A DNA stretch of 64,000 nt from contig CP051152.1 in the NCBI GenBank assembly GCA_003970805.2, forward strand, positions 3,596,001 to 3,660,000, read 5' to 3'. Under the pieces are notes generated by a model. It saw nothing but the letters and a program-made list of their open reading frames with translations. It was not told the DNA's origin and ran no database searches. Both the position numbers and the translations under genes were made by a program. This document shows, piece after piece, positions 8,601 through 16,287 of this stretch; position 1 is the first letter of the stretch, and each line of letters opens with the position of its first letter. The stretch is from Undibacterium piscinae (GTDB taxonomy: Bacteria; Pseudomonadota; Gammaproteobacteria; Burkholderiales; Burkholderiaceae_D).

Positions 8601-8779
8601 AATGTGAGAAGCGAATACTGGTGCGCCTTACGGGCGAGTTTTCCTTGAGCAGGCGCATCAAGATTGGCTTTTCTTAAATCGATAATGGAATAATTTAGAG
8701 CGCTGGCTCTAAATGCGGTCATTTCCTGGTAACAATGTTTTTCTACTATTGTCTGCTTAGTCACTCATGGATAAGCCAG

Positions 8780-10480
8780 ATGAATCTCAAACCTTCCCGT
8801 CGCCAATTTATTCGCGATTTCACTTTTACCACGGCTGCCGTTACTGGCTCCCTGGCACTTAGTGCCTGCGGTGGCAGTAGCGACGCAGCACTCTCCCTTA
8901 GTTTTTTGCATGGTGTCGTCAGCGGTGATCCTTTAAGCGATCGCGTCATGCTGTGGACGCGCGTAACGCCTGCCGGCGCGACCGATGGCAAGGATATCGC
9001 GGTAGACTGGGAAGTCGCTTCCGACGAGCAATTTAGCAAGATCGTCAAGAGCGGCAGTTTTGCCACCAATGCGGCGCGCGACTTTACCGTCAAAGTCGAT
9101 GTCACCGGCTTAAGCGCCAACAGCGTTTACTTCTATCGCTTCGCTTATGGCAGCACACGTTCCGCTACCGGTCGCACCAAGACCCTGCCGGTTGGCAAGC
9201 TGGATCAGGTCAAGTTGGCGGTACTGACTTGCTCGAATTACCCTGCCGGTTATTTCAATGTCTATGCTGAAGTGGCGAAACTGGCCGATATCGATGCGGT
9301 GATCCATCTGGGCGATTACATTTACGAATACCCGCGTGACGGTTACGCTTCGCAAGATGCGGCAGCCTTAAATCGCCTGGTTGACCCTAAATCCGAAACC
9401 ATCACACTGACCGATTATCGCAGCCGTTATGCGATTTATCGCACCGATGCCGATTTGCAGGCGATGCACGCCAAATTGCCGTTAATCGCGATCTGGGATG
9501 ATCATGAGTTTGCCAATGACGTCTGGAGTGGTGGTGCGGAAAATCATGATCCGGCCACTGAAGGCCCGTTCAGCGCACGCCGCGCCGCTGCCTTGCAAGC
9601 CTACAATGAATGGATGCCTATCCGTCTGCCGGATGCCAGCAAGAACGACAGAATCTATCGTTCCTTCGACTTTGGCAATCTGGTTTCCCTGCACATGCTC
9701 GACACCCGTTTGATAGGGCGTGATAAGCAATTGTCTTATGCCAGCTACATGGGTGCCAACGGCGCTTTTGATTCGGCAAAATTTACTGCCGATATGGCGA
9801 GCCCTAGCCGCCAGTTGATGGGGGCTGAGCAAACTAGTTGGTTGCAAGCGCAGATGGGTAAATCCAGCGCTACCTGGCAAATCCTGGGGCAGCAAGTGCT
9901 GATGGCGCGCATGAATATTCCTGCGCCTTTAGTCTTGCAGCAAATTTCTTTTGGCGACTACACCACGTTGCTGGGCAAGGCACAATTGGCACCAGCTAGT
10001 CTTACTCCTGCCGAGCAAGCGATCCTGGCGCAACCAGCCATTCCTTACAATCTCGATGCCTGGGATGGCTATGCGGTAGCGCGTGAAACCGTGTTTGGCA
10101 CCGCCAGGGCCATGGATAAAAACCTGATCGCATTGGCCGGTGATACGCACAATACCTGGGCCAGTGATCTGGCTGATTTGAAAGGAAATGCGGTCGGGGT
10201 GGAGTTCGGCGTGACCTCAGTCACTTCGCCGGGTTTTGAAGATATCTTCCCTAAAGAAGATCCGGCCAAACTGGCTGCGGGTCTGGAACAAATCATCGGA
10301 CCTCTGGTGTATGCGGAAACCAAAAATCGCGGGTTCATGATTGTTACCGCGACCCCGGCAGAAACCAGGGCGGAATGGCGCTATGTCAGCACCGTCAAGT
10401 CCAAGACTTACACCATGGTAGCAGGCAAGACGCTGAAGACTTTACCGGGTGCGGCTAACCGGAAATTACTGGCAGTCTAA
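8780..10480 (+). CDS. phoD: PhoD-type alkaline phosphatase/phosphodiesterase, Tat exported
   Basis: The 566-residue product is an exported metallophosphatase of the PhoD family, expected to release phosphate from phosphomono- or diesters in the periplasm or at the cell surface. It begins with a twin-arginine signal (SRRQFIRDF, residues 6-14), followed by a hydrophobic stretch that ends in a lipobox-like LSAC, so it may also be lipid-anchored. The PhoD N-terminal domain (HGVVSGDPLSDRVMLWTRVTP) and the metal-binding metallophosphatase motifs HLGDYIYEY, IWDDHEF and AGDTHNTW are all present. ATG 8780 is preferred over 8735 because it puts the RR motif near the N-terminus. It stands between ppx and the cytochrome genes; a phosphate theme with ppx is plausible. 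Confidence 0.92.
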   Translation: MNLKPSRRQFIRDFTFTTAAVTGSLALSACGGSSDAALSLSFLHGVVSGDPLSDRVMLWTRVTPAGATDGKDIAVDWEVASDEQFSKIVKSGSFATNAARDFTVKVDVTGLSANSVYFYRFAYGSTRSATGRTKTLPVGKLDQVKLAVLTCSNYPAGYFNVYAEVAKLADIDAVIHLGDYIYEYPRDGYASQDAAALNRLVDPKSETITLTDYRSRYAIYRTDADLQAMHAKLPLIAIWDDHEFANDVWSGGAENHDPATEGPFSARRAAALQAYNEWMPIRLPDASKNDRIYRSFDFGNLVSLHMLDTRLIGRDKQLSYASYMGANGAFDSAKFTADMASPSRQLMGAEQTSWLQAQMGKSSATWQILGQQVLMARMNIPAPLVLQQISFGDYTTLLGKAQLAPASLTPAEQAILAQPAIPYNLDAWDGYAVARETVFGTARAMDKNLIALAGDTHNTWASDLADLKGNAVGVEFGVTSVTSPGFEDIFPKEDPAKLAAGLEQIIGPLVYAETKNRGFMIVTATPAETRAEWRYVSTVKSKTYTMVAGKTLKTLPGAANRKLLAV

Positions 10481-10649
10481 GTCTGTGCAAACAGGGATTG
10501 GTCGCCACGATGAATCCCTGAATTTTTTATCTGCGGCAAAAAAAAGCAAGTTTGACGAATACGGCAGGCTATTGGGGGAGTGCAGTGAATTACTGCAATT
10601 TTCAATAGCCTGTTATGCTTTCGACCTTTGCTCACTGTCTCGTCCACTT

Positions 10650-11411
10650 ATGATCGCTGTGCCCATGATTTCAGGCCTGCTTGCCAAGGCGAGAGCCCTT
10701 TGCACTGAACGTATCGCTAAGAGCGTGATATCGGCTGGCTTGTGTGCTCCCTTATTCGCTTACGCGCAAGCACAAGCAGTGCCGGACACGTTGGAGCAAA
10801 GGCTAAAAGCTTGCACCTCTTGCCACGGCAAAGACGGCAGGGCCGCCAGTGATGGCTATTACCCGCGTATTGCCGGTAAGCCGCAAGGCTATCTGTACAA
10901 TCAGCTGAAAAATTTCCGCGATGGCAAGCGCAGCTATCCGCTGATGAGTTACATGGTCGGGCATTTATCAGATGCCTACCTGAACGAAATCGCAGCGTAT
11001 TTTTCAGCGCAACATCCACCGTATTCGGCGCCACAGGCCAGCGACGCGACGCCCGCCATGCTGGAACGCGGGCGCGTGCTGGTGCAGCAGGGCGATAAAT
11101 TGCAAAAGCTACCGGCTTGCGTTTCGTGTCATGGTGAAAAAATGACCGGCGTTGCGCCGTTTATTCCCGGCTTGCTAGGCTTGCCGCGTGACTATCTGGT
11201 GGCACAATTGGGAGCCTGGCAAACCGGTAGCCGGCATGCCGCGGCACCCGACTGTATGCAACAGATTGCATTGAAATTGCAGCCACAAGACATCGGGGCG
11301 GTCTCGGCCTGGCTGGCGGTTCAACATACGCCTGCCTATGTGGCGCCCGTATCGGCGGCGCAACTGCCTCACTTCAAGTTACCGCTGTCCTGCGGCAGCG
11401 TTCCGGAGTGA
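10650..11411 (+). CDS. Exported diheme c-type cytochrome (c4-like)
   Basis: This 253-residue protein carries two heme c attachment sites, CTSCH at residues 55-59 and CVSCH at 157-161, each in its own class I cytochrome c domain, the arrangement of cytochrome c4-like electron carriers. A signal peptide ends near AYAQAQA (about residue 43). The frame is open upstream to 10449, but ATG 10650 gives a sensible signal sequence. The stop overlaps the next cytochrome gene, so the two are translationally coupled and likely exchange electrons. No dehydrogenase gene is adjacent. Confidence 0.83.
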   Translation: MIAVPMISGLLAKARALCTERIAKSVISAGLCAPLFAYAQAQAVPDTLEQRLKACTSCHGKDGRAASDGYYPRIAGKPQGYLYNQLKNFRDGKRSYPLMSYMVGHLSDAYLNEIAAYFSAQHPPYSAPQASDATPAMLERGRVLVQQGDKLQKLPACVSCHGEKMTGVAPFIPGLLGLPRDYLVAQLGAWQTGSRHAAAPDCMQQIALKLQPQDIGAVSAWLAVQHTPAYVAPVSAAQLPHFKLPLSCGSVPE

Positions 11412-11419
11412 GTTCAACT

Positions 11420-12745
11420 ATGACTATGAAACGAACTTTTTATTTGCTGATCTTGCTTCTGTCACTGGTCGTCGCGGGTGTGGGCGCTTACGGTTATTTT
11501 TTGTCTGATCAGCCAACCGATCCGCTGGTAGCGCAGCAAGCCCTGACACCAGCTCAGGCTGGTGAGCGGCTAGCCCATGGTGCCTATCTGGCGCGCGCCG
11601 GTAATTGCATGGGCTGTCACACCGCCCGCGGTGCTGAACCGTATGCCGGTGGGCGCGTGATTGAGTCTGAATTTGGCAATTTTATCTCGCCCAACATCAC
11701 GGCGGATGTCCAATACGGGATAGGTGGCTGGAGTGCCGACGATTTCTGGAGTGCGCTGCATAACGGCAAATCCAAAGACGGGCGGCTGTTATATCCGGCG
11801 TTTCCTTTTGCCAATTACACGCAGATTACGCGCAACGATTCGGATGCGCTGTTTGCCTATTTCAGGACGATCACTGCGGTCACCAAACAGAATCAGCCGC
11901 ATGACTTGCGCTTCCCCTACAACCAGCGTGCCCTGCTGGCGTTCTGGCGCGCCTTGTACTTTCGTCCCGCCGTGTTTCAGCAAGAAAAGCAAGCTTCGGC
12001 TGAGTGGAATCGCGGTGCCTATCTGGTCAATGGCCTGGCCCATTGCAGCGCCTGTCACAGTAGCCGCAATGCCCTCGGCGCCAATGGCGGTAGCCAGGAT
12101 TTATCCGGCGGCGCACTAGCGATGATCAACTGGTATGCGCCTTCACTGGTCGATCCGCACGAGGCCGGTCTGGCGCAATGGCAACCGGCACAATTACAGG
12201 CCTTGCTGAAAACCGGCATCTCGCAGCATGCCGTGGTGTCGGGGCCGATGGCCGAAGTGGTTGCCGGTAGCCTGCAATATTTATCCGATACCGATATTGC
12301 CGCCATGAGCCATTATCTGCAAGCGCTGCCTCAGGTAAAAGTAGCGGCTAGCGATATGCTAGATCGCGCATTGCAAGCACCGCAAGTAAGCGAACAGCAA
12401 ATGCAACAAATCATGCAGCAGGGCGCACGTTTATACGGGACTCATTGTGCCGATTGCCATGGTAAGCAAGGTGCGGGAGTGGCCGCGGTCTACCCCGCAC
12501 TGGCGGGTAATCGTGCGGTGCAGATGCAAAATGTCGCCAATCCCTTGCGTATCATACTGGCTGGTGGATTTGCCCCGGCGACCGAGGGTAATCCGCGGCC
12601 CTATGGAATGCCGCCGTTCGGCCCGGTTTTGTCTGACGCAGAAGTCGCGCTGGTATTGTCGTACATCCGCAATGCCTGGGGTAATCAGGCTAGCGCCATT
12701 AGCTCAGCGGAAGTCAACCGTTACCGGACTGCACCTTTGAATTGA
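11420..12745 (+). CDS. Exported triheme c-type cytochrome (alcohol dehydrogenase-subunit type)
   Basis: The 441-residue protein has an N-terminal signal anchor (residues 5-27) and three heme c sites: CMGCH (63-67), CSACH (209-213) and CADCH (343-347). This three-domain build matches the cytochrome c subunits of membrane-bound alcohol, gluconate and aldehyde dehydrogenases, which pass electrons to ubiquinone or an oxidase. Here the catalytic subunit is not next to it; the upstream gene is a diheme cytochrome. A GTG at 11408 is an alternative start overlapping the previous stop; ATG 11420 or 11426 fit the signal better. The partner enzyme is unknown. Confidence 0.83.
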   Translation: MTMKRTFYLLILLLSLVVAGVGAYGYFLSDQPTDPLVAQQALTPAQAGERLAHGAYLARAGNCMGCHTARGAEPYAGGRVIESEFGNFISPNITADVQYGIGGWSADDFWSALHNGKSKDGRLLYPAFPFANYTQITRNDSDALFAYFRTITAVTKQNQPHDLRFPYNQRALLAFWRALYFRPAVFQQEKQASAEWNRGAYLVNGLAHCSACHSSRNALGANGGSQDLSGGALAMINWYAPSLVDPHEAGLAQWQPAQLQALLKTGISQHAVVSGPMAEVVAGSLQYLSDTDIAAMSHYLQALPQVKVAASDMLDRALQAPQVSEQQMQQIMQQGARLYGTHCADCHGKQGAGVAAVYPALAGNRAVQMQNVANPLRIILAGGFAPATEGNPRPYGMPPFGPVLSDAEVALVLSYIRNAWGNQASAISSAEVNRYRTAPLN

Positions 12746-12801
12746 ATCGACTGACCCGGCGAACAGGGCCAACAAAAGTCTCAGGAAAATTAGGATAGAA
12801 C

Positions 12802-13917
12802 ATGAATCACCGCGCACTACAGCATCAGGTATTTTTATTTTTATTGATTACAGTCTCGCTGGCATTTGCCTGGATACTGCTGCCTTTTTATGGCGCCATT
12901 TTCTGGGCTTTGGTATTGGCCATACTCTGCGCTCCACTGCAAAGACGTTTGCTTAAGTTGTTGCGTCAGCGCAATAATCTGGCCGCTGTGCTGAGTGTGC
13001 TGGCGTTTTTGATTGCGGTGTTTTTTCCCTTGCTGCTGATTGCCGCTTCGCTGGTACAGGAAGGCACCTTGGTGTATGGAAAAATGCGCTCAGGCCAGAT
13101 CGATTTCGGTACTTACTTTCAACAAATTCTGAGCTCGCTGCCAGGTTGGCTGGCGAAGCTGTTAGCGCGTTTCGGCGTCGATGATATTTCCACGTTGAAG
13201 AGCGCATTGTCGGAGGCAGCGACCCAGGCCAGCCAATTGATCGCCTCTAAGCTGTTGGGGATAGGGCAGATCACGGCGCAATTTGTGATGAGCATAGGCA
13301 TCATGCTATACCTGCTGTTTTTCTTTTTACGCGACGGCACTGGTCTGGCGGCCAAAATTACGCATGCGATCCCGCTCAATAAGATCGATAAGCAACAACT
13401 GTTCGCCAAATTTGCCACCGTGATCCGCGCCACCGTCAAAGGCAATCTTACGGTCGCCGCGACCCAGGGCGCCATGGGTGGGGCGATGTTCTGGTTTCTT
13501 GGTATCCAGGGCGCCATGCTGTGGGCAGTATTGATGACCGTCATGTCGCTGCTGCCGGCAGTGGGTGCCGGCCTGATCTGGGGGCCGGTGGCGCTGTATT
13601 TTCTGGTAACCGGCGCAGTCTGGCAAGGCGTGACCCTGATACTGTATGGTGTCTTCGCAATCGGCCTGGTTGACAATATCCTGCGGCCTATCCTGGTCGG
13701 CAAAGATACCCAGATGCCCGATTATGTGGTGCTGCTGTCGACACTAGGCGGACTCTCGGTATTTGGCTTAAATGGTTTTGTGATCGGCCCGGTGATTGCC
13801 GCCATGTTTATCGCCAGCGCCAGCAAATGCCATTTGACCGGAAGAGACCTTTCCTCCTTGCATCAAATCAAATGGGACCTCAAATATGGTCCCTATGGTC
13901 GAGGGCCATGCATATAA
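12802..13917 (+). CDS. AI-2E family permease, natural C-terminus lost
   Basis: This is a multi-pass inner-membrane protein of the AI-2E/PerM (YdiK-like) family, with about eight hydrophobic segments. The conserved core is intact up to GFVIGPVIAAMF (about residue 335), including the FGLNGF and DNILRPILVG motifs. From about position 13815 the protein is no longer family-like: the last 35 residues (ASKCHLTGRD and onward) are translated from the reverse strand of a truncated CHASE-domain gene. The normal family end, a short tail after AAMF, has therefore been replaced by a deletion junction. The protein may still fold. Substrate is unknown; the autoinducer name is historical. Confidence 0.82.
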   Translation: MNHRALQHQVFLFLLITVSLAFAWILLPFYGAIFWALVLAILCAPLQRRLLKLLRQRNNLAAVLSVLAFLIAVFFPLLLIAASLVQEGTLVYGKMRSGQIDFGTYFQQILSSLPGWLAKLLARFGVDDISTLKSALSEAATQASQLIASKLLGIGQITAQFVMSIGIMLYLLFFFLRDGTGLAAKITHAIPLNKIDKQQLFAKFATVIRATVKGNLTVAATQGAMGGAMFWFLGIQGAMLWAVLMTVMSLLPAVGAGLIWGPVALYFLVTGAVWQGVTLILYGVFAIGLVDNILRPILVGKDTQMPDYVVLLSTLGGLSVFGLNGFVIGPVIAAMFIASASKCHLTGRDLSSLHQIKWDLKYGPYGRGPCI

Positions 13918-14403
13918 AACCGGCACATAGACCTCGCGACCACTTACGCCTATCCATTCGTCGCCGCTCGCATCTGGTTGTATCACACGAAAATTGTGCT
14001 TGCCCTCGGCACGGGCTTTTTTCTCAAATTGAGCTAAGTCACTCGCCGCTACCAGTGGTTGCCATTCTAGGATGCGTACACTGTCTTGTTTCGCCAACGC
14101 GCGGTTGGCGTAGGTTTGAAATTGGAGATTGTTCAGATCAGGGTTGACCTCGATCATTAAAGCCCCAAACTTGACCGCGCTGATGGCGCTCGAGAGTCTG
14201 GTGTGAAACGCCTGCACAACGCGATCGCTTAGTTGATGTCGGGCATCTTGCGAACGCAGTCGATCTGCTTCGTGTAGTGAAAAAAAAGCCAGCGTACTTC
14301 CGAGTAAACCAACTACAAAAATGAAGAGTGGTAAGGCAAAATCTTTAGCGTTTAAAGATGAAACTTGGCTTGTATTGGTTTCGTCGCGAGTATTTTTCAT
14401 CAT
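13820..14403 (-). pseudogene. CHASE-domain sensor fragment, 3' truncated
   Basis: On the minus strand a start codon at 14403 (or 14400) opens a protein with one transmembrane helix (about residues 24-44, LPLFIFVVGLLGSTLAFF) followed by a periplasmic CHASE-type ligand-binding domain (IRV-like core: DSVRILEWQPLV, FRVIQP, EVYVPVLYAWPS). The second transmembrane helix and the output domain (kinase, cyclase or chemoreceptor) are missing. The frame runs on to 13768, but its last residues are the antisense of the AI-2E gene, so the true fragment ends near 13820. This is the remnant left by a deletion that joined the two convergent genes. Confidence 0.75.
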
Positions 14404-14452
14404 GAGCGCTAAAGGAAATTATTCGATACAAAGGCAAGCCGATTTTATTTCT

Positions 14453-14554
14453 AGGACTTACGCAAAATTGTTTCAGCTAGACTTACCGCCGTAGACAGTA
14501 CTTGAGTACGGCAAGGCGGATACAAGGACGCAGGGTCAGTTTTGAGTAAGTCCT
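14453..14554 (-). repeat. 102-bp palindromic MITE-like element, copy A
   Basis: The element is bounded by inverted repeats AGGACTTACGCAAAA and (imperfect) TTTTGAGTAAGTCCT. Its reverse complement aligns over the full 102 bp with the element at 26848-26949, with 14 mismatches counted by eye and no gaps. The centre contains GTACGGCAAGGCG and the short inverted pair AGTACTTGAGTAC. It has no coding capacity. It sits between the CHASE fragment and the deleted chemoreceptor gene. Confidence 0.85.
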
Positions 14555-14694
14555 AATTTCATCACTTTTCCTTAGCTTAACGAATAAAGAAAGCGATAGC
14601 AAAATACTTTTGTTGTCTAATGGGTACACAAAGACAGGCTGGCGCAGGCGTCCAGCTCTCAAAATTGGGCTCGCCAACAGTAAATACTAGGTAC

Positions 14695-15219
14695 TCATAG
14701 CCTGAAGACACTCATGGATTCGACTAAAGTGTGGGATTGTTCACGCAAGCCTTCGGCGGCTGCGGCAGCTTGCTCGACTAGTGCCGCATTTTGTTGCGTC
14801 ATTTCATCCATTTGGGTAATCGCTAAGTCGATTTGTTCTATGCCCGCCCTTTGCTGATCGGTGGCTGTGACGATTTCGGACATGATATCGGTTACATGTT
14901 TGACGCTGGCGACGATATCGTTCATGGCGACACCGGCGTCTCCCGCTAATTTATTCCCTGCGTCAACTTGTTCTACGCTATCACTAATGAGGGTCTTGAT
15001 TTCTTTGGCGGCGGCGCTACGCTGTGCCAGAATTCTCACTTCACTCGCCACGACCGCAAAGCCCCGCCCCTGCTCGCCAGCACGTGCCGCTTCCAGGTTC
15101 TTGGCCGCTTCGTGCATATATAGGTAGGTCGGTATGCCAGCCAGGACCAGGGCGATAATACTCAGGAGTTCAAATTTTTGCCATAGCAAAAATCGACCGA
15201 GTTGAGAGCTCATAGTCAT
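14695..15219 (-). pseudogene. Methyl-accepting chemotaxis protein with large internal deletion
   Basis: The first 40 residues ([16 protein letters not shown], then one transmembrane helix) are the N-terminus of a chemoreceptor of a type common in Oxalobacteraceae. At residues 40-45 the sequence jumps directly to [19 protein letters not shown], which belongs to the signalling tip of the cytoplasmic coiled coil. The periplasmic sensor domain, second membrane helix, HAMP domain and first signalling arm, several hundred residues, are missing, although the frame is kept. The return arm continues to a normal-looking end (VESMSVFRL). As printed it cannot sense ligands. The deletion junction is near 15085-15102. 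Confidence 0.82.
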
Positions 15220-15549
15220 TTTATTCTCCTATCAAATCACCCCAGAAACCTCAGCGGCGCACCCAGAGACAATAATATTTATATTAGGTCAACGATGAGG
15301 GAAATCCGATGCCATTAGTGCAATATGGAAAATACTTGCTAATTGAAAACAATGATCTATTCGGCCTCTGGCATCAAATCTGGCTTGTAGCGGCCGTGCA
15401 GCCTTGCTATTGGCTAGTATTGTGCTTTACAAAACTTTACCTTAGCGACATATCCTAGCAAGGCGGCACGCTTACAGTAGGCGCTGAGCAGACTAACTCT
15501 GCTGGGTGGGCCAAATTGCCCACTCAAATCTACGCTTACAGGTGAGTCT
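15220..15549. other. Non-coding stretch before ybbA
   Basis: These 330 bases separate the divergent chemoreceptor remnant and ybbA and must carry the ybbA promoter. I see no convincing sigma-70 pair, no repeat and no small gene with family resemblance. Two short self-complementary segments lie near the ybbA end (GCAGACTAACTCTGC and TGGGCCAAATTGCCCA). Confidence 0.5.
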
Positions 15550-16287
15550 ATGATGTCTGCAACGCCGGTGCTTGAGCTTAAAGCCATTACCAAAAACGTC
15601 CTTACTCAAGAGGGGGATTTGGCAATACTGCGTCCGATTTCTATGCGAATAATGGCCGGTGAAACGATCGCCATTACCGGTGCTTCTGGCTCTGGAAAGT
15701 CGACCTTACTGGGTATCTTGGCGGGGCTAGATGTGCCTACTAGCGGAGAAGTGTTTTTGAGCGGGCATTGCCTGACGGCACTCGATGAAGAGGGGCGTGC
15801 CCGAGTCAGGGCTGAGAATGTGGGCTTTATCTTTCAGTCGTTTCAGCTTTTACCGGGGCTCACCGCGCTTGAAAACGTCATGCTGCCGCTGGAATTGCGC
15901 GGCAATCAGCAGGCCAGACCTATGGCGACAGAATTTTTAAATCGGGTAGGTCTGGAGTCGCGTATCCGCCACTACCCGCCCCAGTTATCCGGCGGCGAGC
16001 AGCAAAGGGTGGCGATAGCACGCGCCTTTGCCAGTCAGCCACGTATTTTGTTTGCCGATGAACCTACCGGTAATCTCGATAGCAAGACCGGTGCGCGGAT
16101 TATCGATTTACTGTTTGAACTCAATCGAGCGTCCGCTACCACCCTGGTTTTTATTACGCATGAAGAGCGTCTGGCCTGTTTGTGTCAGCGTCGCATTGTG
16201 CTAGAGGCCGGACAAATGGTTTGCGCTTCGTCTAGCCAAGTTGGGAAAGGAGAGAGCCATGCTAGCCTTGAAATTATTGCTGCGTAA
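15550..16287 (+). CDS. ybbA: YbbA-type ABC transporter ATPase
   Basis: This 245-residue ATPase belongs to the LolD/MacB/YbbA group. Walker A is GASGSGKST (residues 44-52), the signature is LSGGEQQRV (146-154) and Walker B with the D-loop is ILFADEPTGNLD (166-177); the switch His follows in VFITHEE. Together with YbbP it would form a type VII mechanotransmission exporter; the substrate of YbbAP is not established. The end overlaps the start of ybbP by 29 bp, and tesA follows, so all three form one operon. Confidence 0.9.
   Translation: MMSATPVLELKAITKNVLTQEGDLAILRPISMRIMAGETIAITGASGSGKSTLLGILAGLDVPTSGEVFLSGHCLTALDEEGRARVRAENVGFIFQSFQLLPGLTALENVMLPLELRGNQQARPMATEFLNRVGLESRIRHYPPQLSGGEQQRVAIARAFASQPRILFADEPTGNLDSKTGARIIDLLFELNRASATTLVFITHEERLACLCQRRIVLEAGQMVCASSSQVGKGESHASLEIIAA

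Noticed and set aside
13827..14147. Plus-strand frame over the CHASE fragment
   Set aside because: It is antisense to a clear CHASE-domain coding sequence.
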